In this document: piece by piece, positions 1-10,646 of the stretch
Layout of the letters: each line of letters opens with the position of its first letter
Numbering within the stretch: the first letter of the stretch is position 1
Origin: Anthopleura xanthogrammica
Lineage: Eukaryota; Cnidaria; Anthozoa; Actiniaria; Actiniidae
DNA length: 64,000 nt
Direction of reading: 5' to 3'
NCBI GenBank assembly: GCA_964019055.1
Contig: OZ025210.1
Location: 12,406,332 to 12,470,331, forward strand
Made by a program: the position numbers and the translations under genes
The notes under the pieces: model-generated
The model's input: only the letters and a program-made list of their open reading frames with translations
The model's database searches: none
Told to the model about the DNA's origin: nothing

Positions 1-1
1 C

Positions 2-394
2 TCGTGTCCTACACTCAGTGGTGGTATCTCTTTCATTAAAGAGGGTCGAAGTCTTGAATTACGAGTACTTAGGATGAGTAATTGCAATCTAAGATCATTC
101 GATGATGTTGAGTCCTTTTTTTATTCCTTGTTGTGCATGCGTAACACTCTAGAAGAACTGGATTTGTCTGGAAATGATTTCAGTGATCGTCTCTCTTTCG
201 GTCTAGAGTGTTATGAGTTACGAGTACTTAGGATGAGTAATTGCAATCTAAGATCATGCGATGTTGATTCCCTTTTAGATTCTTTGCACATGTGTAGAAC
301 TCTATCAGAACTGGATTTGTCTGGAAATGCATTAGATGCCGAGTATCTGTCGTCACTTAAGCGCATATTTCCTAAAGTCAATATTCAATTTTAG
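2..394 (+). CDS. LRR protein, 3' terminal part (partial)
   Basis: The frame is open from base 2 to the stop at 392-394, so this is the 3' end of a gene that starts left of the window; an ATG at 74 is probably internal. About 130 residues hold leucine-rich repeats of the ribonuclease-inhibitor kind (motifs LRVLRMSNCNLRS and LEELDLSGNDF). A block of about 54 codons is present twice (around 54-215 and 216-375), almost identical at DNA level around LRVLRMSNCNLRS. Such LRRs often end NLR-type or other recognition proteins, but no NACHT, TIR or kinase domain is in view, so the class is unknown. A possible acceptor (actcag, ending near base 18) could mark the exon start. An AATAAA lies 71 bases after the stop. 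Confidence 0.75.
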   Translation, partial: SCPTLSGGISFIKEGRSLELRVLRMSNCNLRSFDDVESFFYSLLCMRNTLEELDLSGNDFSDRLSFGLECYELRVLRMSNCNLRSCDVDSLLDSLHMCRTLSELDLSGNALDAEYLSSLKRIFPKVNIQF

Positions 395-464
395 ATTCAT
401 AACTATATAAGTTATAAGTTTTGATCAGGTTTTTTTTTTCTGCTCTGATTTCTTTAATCTGACG

Positions 465-470
465 AATAAA
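465..470 (+). promoter_or_regulatory. Polyadenylation signal AATAAA of the LRR gene
   Basis: AATAAA lies 71 bases after the LRR stop codon, a normal distance for a 3' end, and supports 394 as a true gene end. Confidence 0.5.
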
Positions 471-962
471 GTATGTCACCTGAAACTAAAGCTACGAAGC
501 TGAGACCGGCAAGGCTTATAGTTAGATCTGTTAGCGCCAAAAGAAGTGAAGATCGTGCACTTTCGATTAAAAGCACCAAACTTTGCACGGATATTTGTGG
601 GGGCATGATGTAAAGATTTAGGGGTGATCTTTTCGCTAACAGACCAGCCGGACTATTATGGGTAGATGCATTTTGTTTTTAAAATGCTTGATAACTGTCA
701 ATAGACTTGACAACTTTTACCAGTTATAGTTTTACTTATCCTGTGAGCATCCTCAAGCTGCAGTTTGTATCAAAAGCTTTACTTGTATCACTTGTTGGAT
801 AAGAAATGTTTCCCATGATCCTCAGTGGTCTGAGCTTTGTAGATTTAGGTAATTAACTCTACGACAAGTAGCTTCCAGCACGCTTAAAACAAAACTCAAT
901 GACTATAATCTTGTATTTCGCACCTTTATCTACATGTAAATAATCCACTATTGCTTGTTTTC

Positions 963-1056
963 ACATGACGTCATAGCCGCCATCTTGGTTGAACTTGTAA
1001 TCAGATTTGTAATCAGTCTCTTTTGTAATATCAACCAAAATGGCCGCCGTGTTTTT
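963..1056. repeat. Short fold-back element
   Basis: The left arm (catgacgtcatagccgcca and onward) pairs imperfectly with the right arm (around tatcaaccaaaatggccgcc). It looks like a small MITE. No ORF. Confidence 0.5.
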
Positions 1057-1545
1057 CGCTTTTCCATTCTCTTAGGAATGATTGAAAACCAGCAAGTTAT
1101 ATTTTCTTATTAGGGTGTTCGTACGAGTAGGAAGAGTAGAACATATAGTAGTGACTTACAGCATGTGCACGGTACGACATGCCTAACACTAGAATTATGA
1201 CTTCACATTGTCTTGTCTTCCAGTAACATATATATTATAAGCTATGTAAGGCTATGAATTTGTCGTATCGTTTCCCACTCATGCAAAATTTGGTCTAATA
1301 GTATAACCGTCATGCTATAAAGCCACTTGATCATGAATTTAGCTAATTAGTGCTTTGATAGCTATCAGAAAAATACGATTTAATTAATTATTGCAAACGA
1401 TAAAGTATTGTAAATATTAGTATTTTAAATGAAATAAACTGATAAAGGAATGAATATGTGAGTTCAGTTATATCTCCTTATGTAACGCCACATAGGGAAT
1501 CTTGCCATCCACTTGTTGCTTCACATTTCTCATGTAGACCATTTG

Positions 1546-1672
1546 CACGTGACGTCAAAGCAGCTCAATTGGAGGATAAAACAAAAGAATTTCAATCTCC
1601 TGAGAATTGGAACCTATTGTTTTGTCTTCCAAATAGAGCTGCATTCCGATGTGCTGCAAGGGATCTATAATG
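1546..1672. repeat. Dispersed repeat, copy 1 of 3
   Basis: The segment with ctgagaattggaacctattg and gctgcattccga recurs at 17671-17772 (strong match) and, more diverged, at 47280-47400. It is probably part of a non-coding mobile element; the open frame across it (1458-1670) is not a gene. Confidence 0.6.
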
Positions 1673-3661
1673 TAGTGGTTTTCACACGTACCCACCTCCC
1701 CTTATTATTACAAGAGTTTTCTTTATTCTACCGTGCTATTTTGATGTACCCCTCATGAAGACATGAATATTTGATTTTCCTTCCCGTTGCCTGAAATCAA
1801 GCCGAGAGAGGCTGGGACCTAGCTTTTGTTTTCCCCGACGGAAGTCACATTGCGCCATTCAAATTTGATTCATGTTAAAACCACAACAGTATGAACTAAA
1901 AACATCATGTACGACTTGGAAACTGTGGAATAAACTTCCATTCCACATTAAAGTCACCCCTGACGGTTTAGTTTGAAAATCACTTCTACGTGTAGGGTAT
2001 AACACAATGGCAAAGTTTTACAGGATATGGACTTCTCATTTCAGAGATAGAAAGGTTTAAAATTTGAAAATGCAAATCAGATGACGTCAACCCAGTATTA
2101 CGAAATTACTGTCCTGTAAGGTAATGCCAGTTTTCAATTAATAAATTATTTTTATTACAAAAATATATGTTGTAGTAGAGTTTTGGTGCAAAATTTTAGG
2201 GTTTTGCCCTGTTGAAGTTCAAAACTTGTATGGTTCCTCAATAAAACTTTGGAAGGTTTTTATGCGGTTTTGTGCGGTTTTTTGTGCGCGCGCACAACGT
2301 GGGGTGAAAGTAGTCAGTCATCTTAAAGATCGCTTGCCCTCTGACCGACATTACTCCGAAAATCCTCCGAAAATATGCAGAAAAATCCGTAAATATATCA
2401 AAAAAATCAAGTACAAAAATATCAAATACAAAATGCACTTTGTGGAACCGAAAATTACGAAAAAATACCAGTTTGCAAGAAGTGTTGTAAAGCGAAAAAA
2501 AAGGAATGAAAGAGGAAAATGCAATCATGATGAAATTTAGCAAATTAGTAATATAAAAGCGTTAGCCAAAAATGTTACGATACGATGTTTTTTTTTAATT
2601 TACTCAGAAAAGAGAAAGCCATCTTGATGCTCTACCCATTTGACCTGCAAAGTTGCCAAATAGTAAACTAGTCTGAATTTTGATCTTTGAACCGTTTTCC
2701 TAAAGAAAAATTATTAAAAGCACAAAACATCTGTCAAAAGCTGTCTAAAATAGGAATGTTTTTTTCTTGGCATAATTCAACAAGATGAGAGACTTCGATA
2801 AGAAATATTTAGAAAGTGGCTGAAAAGAGGGCGAATTTGAAATATTGTAGACGTCGGTCAGTCGAGCAAAGAAGGGATTGAATTCAGTTTACATTCGTAA
2901 ATGCGTTCAAAGTTTTTATAGTGTTTCATGGAAATTTTTCGGAGCTTATTTTCAAGAATAAAACTTCTCTCTTACTCTAATTATATATAACTTTGATTCA
3001 GAGATTATTTTAAGCATTAAAAATTGATTCGAAATTGAAAAGACTAGTAATTAAATCCCTCGTTCGTTATCCATCAACATCGTTAATGATTCGGCTTAGA
3101 TGACATTGATTCTGTATTTGTTTGTAGCAAGAAAGAATCAGCCGTCCCAAAAAATCCTCAAAACGATTTTGGAACTAAAATAAGAAAACTCAAGATAGAG
3201 CTAAAGTTTTCAAGAACTAATTCATGCAAATTCGGAGTATATTTCGAAAGAAAGAAAGAATGAAGGAAAGAAAAAAGAAAATTCAAATTCAACAACGAAG
3301 ACTCATTATGATTACTTTAATTATTTTTCAGATTTGGACGATTTTTAAAGAAAAAAATTATATACTGCTGTGAAAACATTTCATTTTGCTCTCTTTATTT
3401 TTTATCAATTCTGAAGTAATAAACAAACTGTGTTTGAAATTTCTAGCAATTTTACGAGACGACATGAGACGACATAGATGTTTAGCTTACTGTAAGCAGC
3501 TGTAAGCAAAGCGCTGTCGAAAAGCAGCTGTTCTTTTGTCTCGACACATATTTACCGATATGACATCTGAATGGTGTGAAGTCGTATTGTCAAATAAATG
3601 TATGGAGATCTCAAAGTATCATTTGACTCGGACAAGGAAACTAAGAGGTTGACAGAACAAC

Positions 3662-6600
3662 ATGGCAGTGAACACATCGAATCATTCTAACGCTTCTTCT
3701 TCACCTTACTTTCGTGAAGCGTTTGAAATTCACCTCCAAGTTTTCTTTTTAATAATAATTCTAATAACCACAGTAGTTGGAAATATTCTAGTTGTCATTA
3801 TCATTTGGTTAGACCATCGACTTCACAGTCCTGGCTTCTATTTTCTCGCGAACCTATCTATCGCAGACTTACTCCTTGGATTTGTTTACAACCCGTTTTA
3901 TATTTCGTCAACTTTGCATCAAAAATGGCTGTTCTCTCAGACTTGGTGTAAGCTTCATGCGGTAGCCATATCTACGAGTTTTAACGCGTCGTTAGTAACG
4001 CTAAGCTTTGTGAGTTTAGACAGATTTATGGCAATCACAAAACCGCTAAGGTAAGAGTAAAATCATATGTTTTTATCTTCTTTACATATTTATTTTCATT
4101 TTGCTCTGAAGAGGAACTAAAATTCCGAATGGCGTTTCCTATATTCGATGCACAACATTTTCATATTTTTTTGTTTATTAGCCTAGCTACTTTCTCCATA
4201 GCGCTACGCTCTGCAAACAATTAAGGAAATGAAAAGAAAATCCTAATTTCATTCCGAAATTTCCTTTATTCGTCATAGTTTTTGTATATAGCTTATTTTT
4301 TTCTGTAGGACTGGTTCCGTTCGTAAACAAACAGAAAATACAATCTTCACTAAACTCGGAACTTTTCACTAGCGGTCGTCAACAATTACCTAAAACGGCA
4401 CTAGGGTTAAGCGATAAGTGTGTGAGAAAATTTCTACAATTTGCAATTGTATAGAGTCAACATTTCATTAAAGTTCTAAATTGAACTTAAGAGCGATAGC
4501 TATGGATAATTCAAGGGAAAATTTCCATGATTTGCAGTTGTGCAAATTTACGAGGATATCGGTTATTTTGAAGGGCTGAACAGAAAAACGACAAGTCTGC
4601 TACTTACGCCAAAACTATAAGCATTCCATTTTTGTCACTGTTGCTCCAAACTTGTGACAAAATCCTGTCAAACTAGAGTAGAGCTACTTGGAGATAAGAT
4701 ATTTACGAAAATGTTCTGATCAAAATATGACCCCTTCCAAAGTACAAGGGGTTATATCTCTAAACCGCATTCACCAAATTTTGGTCGCACTTGATATTTT
4801 CAGTTGTTCTTTGGCCCCAAAAGATCGTGTTTACAAAATATTGAACTTAAAAAAATATAGCTGTCCTTATAACGAGAGGCAAGAATCGTTTTTTTTCTGC
4901 TATGTCATCTTGAAGCGGTTTTGGTGTAAAATAATTCTGGTGAAAATATTCCCAAAATGTTCAGTTGTACAAATTTAAGAAAAATGATGAGTTAACTTTA
5001 ACTCGAATAGAAACCGAAAAGCAAATTATTTTTACTTTCGTAGTGCAGAGATATTTGCCTTGTTTCACTACTTTACTCTGTCCTAAATGTCAACTATCGT
5101 TTGAAATCATCAATTCAAGCTTTTTAGGTTTGAAAGAGCTTCTTATTTAAACAGATAAAGATTGCAAATGTTTATTTTTTTCAAAAGTAGTTATATAACG
5201 AAGTTTCCGTCAGTTTACGATGTAAATAAACTAAAACAATTCCAGTTTGGCAAGAAAGATTAGCCATTGAACCATTTTTTTTTATTTACTTTTCATTAAA
5301 ATCTGTTCAAAACAACTCGTAATTTTTAGACTTCAAGTTAAATGAAAAGAAAATTGAAATCGCAAGTGAAAAATTTTCGAGCCTGTTTTGTATCCTTGGT
5401 AACAGATGGTCAAATATTTAGTAGTAAAACTCCCTTTGGAAGCCGAGTTTAGAAATTAAATTTGATTAAATATTGAAAAAAGGAATGTTTGGCAATTAGT
5501 GCCTTAGCCCAAATCACTCAATTGCATTTATTGTTTTATCTATAGTCAAAATATTAGTGTTTTAATTTTCTGTGGGTCAATCGCAAGGTGAGTAATATAT
5601 TGCATTTGAAAGGCTTTTGTAGGAAGTTCTTCATTTTTTTGGGCACTCAAATCGAACGAATCGTGATATTTTGGAACGAAATAACAATTAGAAAAATGCT
5701 TCAACTGTTTTGAGCGCGGTCGGAATTCTTCAAACCTTCATATCTTATGTAAACCTGAATTAAAATCACCACTGGGCTGCTTAAGGTCAGCGGGGCACGG
5801 CTTAACTCACAGACTAAATTGGAATTTAGCTAGTTAGGTTTCGCGGAAGAAATAAGACCGGAAAAATCGGAGAAAAACCCTCGAATTGAGGGAGAGGCCA
5901 AGCCCAGCAATCGAACACGAGACCCCAGAGGGGAGAGGCAAATGTACTACCACTAAACTATCCTTGATTCCTTAGAATCCGATAACACGTCCCCTGTAGA
6001 GTGAGCCGAGGCACTGTGGGGGAGTAGGGTAGGTGAGACGAATTGTCAACTTATACATAACAGTTTCCGTACAATATTTTATAGGTATCAAAGTCTTATG
6101 ACGACAAGAAGAGGTTCGGTTTTCATAGCACTTGGATGGGTTCATTCGATCTTCTGGGCAGCCGCACCTTTAGTAGGTTGGGGTGAGATCACCTTAGATC
6201 TCAAAACCAACACTTGCCGACCGAATTGGAGCGCCAGGGGCTTGCCTTCGAAGATGTACGCTAATCTTCTAGCAGTGTTCACCTTCGCTCTTCCCTCCGC
6301 GATCATGGTTTACTGTTATTTCCGCATCTTTAAAGTCGCTCGACACCAAGTAAGGCTGATCAAGAATAACAATATTGGGTCCTCACAAGATGGACCCCAA
6401 AACTCCAGACCGTCAGAAACGAGAGCGTTGAAGACCGTGTTAATGGTGTTAGGAGCGTTTGTATTCGCCTGGCTACCCTACACTATCGTATCAACTGGGA
6501 AACTTTTCAAGAGATCAGGATGGGATGTTGGGACTTCAACGGCTAATGCTGTTTTGACAATAACGTTAATCAATGGGTGTTTTAACCCGGTTATTTATTC

Positions 6601-6772
6601 AATGAGAGACAGACGATTCAAAAATGGATTGCAAAAAATCCTATGTCCATGTACGAGGACCATCTCACCGGACTTAAGCAGCTATATATCTACCGCGCAA
6701 GTGACAGCGCATGCATTGAGACAAAAAGACTTGGGTACGGCTAGCAGTGTCGTTCAATCTGCTAGTCTTTAA
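3662..6772 (+). CDS. Class A (rhodopsin-like) GPCR, two exons
   Basis: Seven-pass receptor predicted to couple to a G protein at the plasma membrane. Exons 3662-4050 and 6085-6772 (donor gtaagag, acceptor ttatag) join in frame to give 358 residues. Visible: N-terminal NxS/NxT sites; TM1 with GN (about 25-47); Cys of TWCKLH 25 residues before the Arg of DRF (120-122), paired with a Cys near 174 in ECL2 (NTCRPNWS); AWLPY in TM6 (about 257-262); NPVIY at 297-301 followed by a basic helix and Cys-Pro-Cys, a likely palmitoylation site. The motif is DRF, not DRY, and FAWLP, not CWLP. The loop after DRF and the PLVGWG segment recall opsin and melatonin-like receptors, but the position six before NPxxY is Leu, so no retinal lysine is present. 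The intron just after the DRF loop is at a place where many class A genes carry one. Ligand unknown. Confidence 0.88.
5763..5972 (-). mobile_element. tRNA-derived SINE in the GPCR intron
   Basis: Read on the minus strand, a tRNA-like head carries an A-box-like stretch (tagtttagtggtagtac) and a B box (gtgttcgattgc). Then come a Pro/Phe-like T-rich body (ccgatttttccggtcttatt) and one tail unit (tgtgagttaagccgtgcccc) related to the 57-bp satellite at 45574-46760. Non-coding and transcribed by RNA polymerase III if active. Confidence 0.65.
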
Positions 6773-6795
6773 GTTAACCGCGCCTTGTTGTTTTT

Positions 6796-7220
6796 TTTAT
6801 AAGAAGCTATGTAACCAGGCCTTACTTCATACAGATGAAACCTGGAGACAAGTTAATTTTTTAAGAAACTATGTAACCAGGTCTTACTTCATATAGATGT
6901 AACCTGGAGACTAGTTAATTTTAAGAAGCTATGTAACCAGGCCTTACTTCATACAGATGAAACCTGGAGACAAGTTAAATTTTTAAGAAACTATGTAACC
7001 AGGTCTTACTTCATACAGATGTAACCTGGAGACTAGTTAATTTTAAGAAGCTATGTAACCAGGCCTTACTTCATACAGATGAAACCTGGAGACTAGTCAA
7101 ATTTTAAAAAAGCTATGTTACCAGGCCTTACTTCGAACAGATGAAACCTGGAGACTAGTTAAATTTTTAAAAAGCTATGTAGCCAGGTCTTACTTCATAC
7201 AGATGAAACTTGGAGACTAG
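6796..7220. repeat. Tandem repeat, about 61 bp, 7 copies
   Basis: Units contain aagctatgtaaccaggcctt and acagatgaaacctggagac. They start just after the GPCR stop, so they may lie in its 3' UTR. The copies differ at a few sites (gaaacctgg/gtaacctgg), partly in alternation. The array abuts the TTAA-flanked element at 7221. Confidence 0.9.
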
Positions 7221-7943
7221 TTAAGGTGGCTTCCTATAGTATTCTTCAGACCATACCTTTCATTTTCATTTGGCTTATTTATAGTCTAAACTTACACCTA
7301 TATACTTGGTTTTTGGACCAGTGATAATGCTTGGATGAAAGTTTGGATTGATGTCAGTTTTAGCTTAATTCTTTACCGAAGCAGAGATATGATTTTTTCC
7401 TTGCATTAATATTTACTAAAATATCAAAATATAAATGCATTGAAAAAAAAAATTGTATCTCTGCTTCAAAAAAGAAGTAAGATTTAGCATTTAGCCAGAG
7501 GGAAGTGTATAAGGAAAAGTCTTTTCTATAGTATTTTTATGTTATTTCGTTTTTTTCCCAGTATCGATTAGGCCACCGCCATCTTTCAACATACGAAAAT
7601 TACGGCTTTAGAGTATTTCTGCGAATTACTCAAAATCAAACAGATTGATTTTTTTTTAAATAGTAAGAACTGTTCCGCAATATTATGAAGTTTATGATGT
7701 TGTTAACCGCTTGTCCAGGTCTCATCGTGTTTTAGAGTTATTCTACAAAAACTAATTTCGGCCATATTTGTTTATCGTTGCCAAGGTAACACCAATCAAG
7801 CTGAAATTGGCATCAATCCAAACTTTCATCCAAGCATTATCACAGGTCTAAAAACTAAGTATATAGGTGTAAGTTAAGACTATAAATAAGCCAGATGAAT
7901 ATGAAAGGTATGGTCTAAATAATACTATAGGAAGCCACCTTAA
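7221..7943. mobile_element. Non-autonomous DNA element with long inverted repeats, TTAA ends
   Basis: Left end ttaaggtggcttcctatag and right end ctataggaagccaccttaa are inverted, with arms of about 140-150 bp that also match inside (tgcttggatgaaagtttgga against tccaaactttcatccaagca). The 723-bp unit has no transposase ORF. TTAA at both ends fits the target site of piggyBac-type transposases, but could also be part of the inverted repeat. AATAAA follows at 7951. Confidence 0.8.
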
Positions 7944-9251
7944 CTGTGAAAATAAATTATACGTTTCACATTTATACTTCATCGCCGCCATGTTAGTGGT
8001 ATGTTTTTTTTTGTGGAATGAAGGAAAATATAGAATCCAAGGACTTGTAGAGCCAAGTGCCCCTTACCCCCCATCCCCAGAAAAAATCCTACACATATGC
8101 AGTGATGTCATTCATTATCTCATTATCTATGTTTTCAAACTATACGCGGTGCTGAAGTATACCAATTATTCTAGTTTGGGGTACCTGTGGAATTTCATCA
8201 TGGCAACTTCGAGTCATGTAAATAGAGCATAGGTTTTGTGATGAATCAGCCAATGAGAGAGCGCGTTCTATCTAAGCTATATTATATTTCTATTTGTTTT
8301 CAATTCCTGTTCCTATTCCTATTCCTATTCCTATTCCTATTCCTATTCCTATTTCCATTTCCATTTCAGTCCATTTCCATTTCTATTCCCATTTCTATTT
8401 TTTGAAAAACATTTGTCTGGAAATTGAGGGTCATTTGGTATAGATTCGCATGCAATTCTATTTCATATCCTGCTATCTTCAGTATTAAACAAACAGCTGA
8501 AACCTCGCGTGGTAATGACGTCACGAACAATACATTTCCTGAAGAGGTTGATACCTTAATGCTGCTTTTGAAACTTTGACGGAACTCCAAAACTATAAAA
8601 AATTTACCTTTTTACAACATCAATCCACGTTCTTTATTATTTAAATTTTGCTTTAAATTTTACAATCTGCTTACGTACATCAATTACAAATTTACAGTTT
8701 GCCTGTTTTTTTACTTTTTTTCTAATGCTTCTCGTATTCCTTGCCTTGTGTTAGCATTATATTCTCTTACATTAAGCTATTGACATTAAGCTAAATATTA
8801 AAGCATATTTATTCGAACTAAAATCACATTATATTAATGATAATTATATGATAATTATTAAATAAATAAGTACAATCCCTCATTTTATAATACATTTTCT
8901 ATATCATTTTTCCTTTTCTTTTCGATTCCCTGCTTTTAAATTTTATTTACATTTATTCATTTGCTTATCTTTATTTCTATTTATTTGTTTATCTTGGCAC
9001 TTGCTTACCGATGATCCTGCTCTTTCATTTTTATGCATGATCAACAAAAAGTTTTAGTTTGATCGTCATTTAAAATGGTGTCTATAATAAGTCATTTCTC
9101 TGGATTGCTGGCTTATCTAAATCGGCGCGCAAACAGGCCATTTACCGAGAATCTTAAGTACATTTTAATGCTTTCACAAATAAAAATAATGTAACCCAGC
9201 TAGCTTGTCAGTCAGGAAAATAATTTAAAAATCGTCGAGAAGTTACAATAC
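7944..9251. other. Intergenic DNA between the two GPCR genes
   Basis: No gene seen. A hexamer microsatellite (cctatt) runs about 8306-8355 with degenerate copies to about 8400. The rest is AT-rich. Several minus-strand AATAAA signals (plus strand tttatt) around 8940-8995 could end the GPCR at 9252-10646. Confidence 0.6.
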
Positions 9252-10646
9252 TTAAGAGAGCTTCAAAATGTCCTTAAAAGCCTTGCGAAATTCTTTGTTC
9301 GTCGCCACATATATCAAAGGATTCAAGGCTGAATTAAGTACGGCAAAAGGAATGGTTGTCAACCATATCTGTTCAATCTTTTCAGCTTCACATTTTCCGT
9401 GCCTTGAAGCCATGAAGTGAACTATGCTTATAATAAAATTGGGAAGCCAACAAACTACAAATGTTCCAATCACTATGGCAATAGTTTTGGCAGCTTTGCG
9501 TTCACGTTTGATTTTAATTCTTTGTTTTCTGGTTTGCTCATATTCTGTTGCATGGACACTCGGGAAGATTGCTTTTTCGTGGTCTGAAATTTGCCTTGCC
9601 TGATGCCCATCTGTGCCACTCTCTTTGGCAATAGTTGTGGCAACTTTGTTTTCACGGTTGGCTGTTGCACTTTGTTCCCCGGTTTGCTCACATTCTATCG
9701 CATGGACACTCGGATTAACTGCTTTTTCGTGGTCTGAAATTTGCCTTGTCTGATGCCCATCTGTGCCACTCTCTTTGGCAATAGTTGTGGCAGCTTTGCT
9801 TTCACGTTTGACTGTTTGATTTTGTTCCCCGGTTTGCTCACATTCTGTCGCATGGACACTCGGTTTAACTACTTTTTCGTGGTTTGAAAATTGCCTTGCC
9901 TGATGCCCCTCGACACATGTGTCTCTTTCTATAGCAATAGTTGTGGCAGCTTTGCTTTCACGTTTGGCTGTTTTACTTTTTTCCCCGGTTTGCTCACATT
10001 CTGTCGAATAGACACCTAGTGAGACCGCATTTTCATGGTCTGAAATTTGCCTTGCCTGTTGCCTTGCAACATGAAATATTTTGGCGTATAAATATGTTAT
10101 TAAGATAAGCGGTATGACAAATGATACGATAACTAGCGCTAAATAAATCAAAGGACGAAACTCATAGCCTGTGACGATGAAACTGCAACTGCCTATAGCG
10201 ATCGAAGCTAGCCAAATAGCCGCGAGTGCCAAGCAATGCTTCTTGGAAATCATAGATGAGTTGTATGATAAGGAAGCTGTAATGTTCAAATACCTGTCGT
10301 AAGTTACTGCACAGAGACTGAAACATGAGGCACTTAGAGTCTGAAAAACAAGAAAATCTAAGAACATCTCAAAATGGTCGTTTTTGAGAAGAAACGGCCA
10401 AGTTAAGGCACTGGAAACGTAGACAGGCATGGTTACTGAAGACACGGAAAAGTCCGCTGCCACTAATGATCCGATGAAAATGAACTGGGCTGATCGTAAA
10501 GAAGGCTTTCGATAGATGGACAGAAGAGCAAGCCCGTTACCAAACATTGCGATGAGCCCAACAATAATGGTGAAAATCGAAAAAGCGGTCATAATCTCTG
10601 GAGAAAGAAAGGTTGTCTCCCATTGGCATGTTTGATTACTCGCCAT
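9252..10646 (-). CDS. Intronless class A GPCR with a repeated third cytoplasmic loop
   Basis: 464 residues from a single exon. NQT near the N-terminus; TM1 with GNG; DRY at 117-119; CWLP at 399-402; NPLIY at 442-446, so all main class A landmarks are intact. Residue 25 before the DRY Arg is Glu93, and the very short second extracellular loop (about 155-166) has no clear Cys partner. The usual TM3-ECL2 disulfide therefore seems absent, as in the melanocortin/EDG/cannabinoid/adenosine (MECA) group, which the DRYLNI and SLSY segment also recalls. The third loop (about 196-382) is very long and is made of about four tandem units of 50-52 residues (units step 150, 150 and 156 bp). Each carries RQISDHEKAV, ECEQTGEQ and KRESKAATTIA; the last one runs into TM6 as KRERKAAKTIAIVIGTFVVC. 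Ligand unknown. Confidence 0.9.
   Translation of the reverse strand: MASNQTCQWETTFLSPEIMTAFSIFTIIVGLIAMFGNGLALLSIYRKPSLRSAQFIFIGSLVAADFSVSSVTMPVYVSSALTWPFLLKNDHFEMFLDFLVFQTLSASCFSLCAVTYDRYLNITASLSYNSSMISKKHCLALAAIWLASIAIGSCSFIVTGYEFRPLIYLALVIVSFVIPLILITYLYAKIFHVARQQARQISDHENAVSLGVYSTECEQTGEKSKTAKRESKAATTIAIERDTCVEGHQARQFSNHEKVVKPSVHATECEQTGEQNQTVKRESKAATTIAKESGTDGHQTRQISDHEKAVNPSVHAIECEQTGEQSATANRENKVATTIAKESGTDGHQARQISDHEKAIFPSVHATEYEQTRKQRIKIKRERKAAKTIAIVIGTFVVCWLPNFIISIVHFMASRHGKCEAEKIEQIWLTTIPFAVLNSALNPLIYVATNKEFRKAFKDILKLS
9500..10060 (-). repeat. In-frame 150-bp tandem repeat coding the GPCR third loop
   Basis: The plus-strand marker ggtctgaaat or a near variant occurs at 9581, 9731, 9881 and 10037. 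Unit length is a multiple of three, so copy number can change without breaking the frame. The unit spans from the cytoplasmic end of TM5 to the start of TM6. Confidence 0.9.

Larger units (their letters stand above)
471..3661. other. Intergenic DNA, no gene seen
   Basis: AT-rich. Short open frames at 1458-1758 and 2226-2543 have no recognisable domain and overlap repeats. It holds a fold-back at 963-1056, one copy of a dispersed repeat at 1546-1672, an imperfect inverted repeat near 525-643 and a segment at 720-870 that resembles 62195-62345. Confidence 0.6.

Noticed and set aside
1458..1758. Small overlapping ORFs
   Set aside because: They lie on a dispersed non-coding repeat that recurs at 17671-17772.
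6085..6772. Opsin identity for the first GPCR
   Set aside because: The retinal-binding Lys position before NPVIY is Leu.
6796..7220. CRISPR-like array (61-bp repeats)
   Set aside because: Units are contiguous with no unique spacers, in a eukaryotic genome; a plain tandem repeat.
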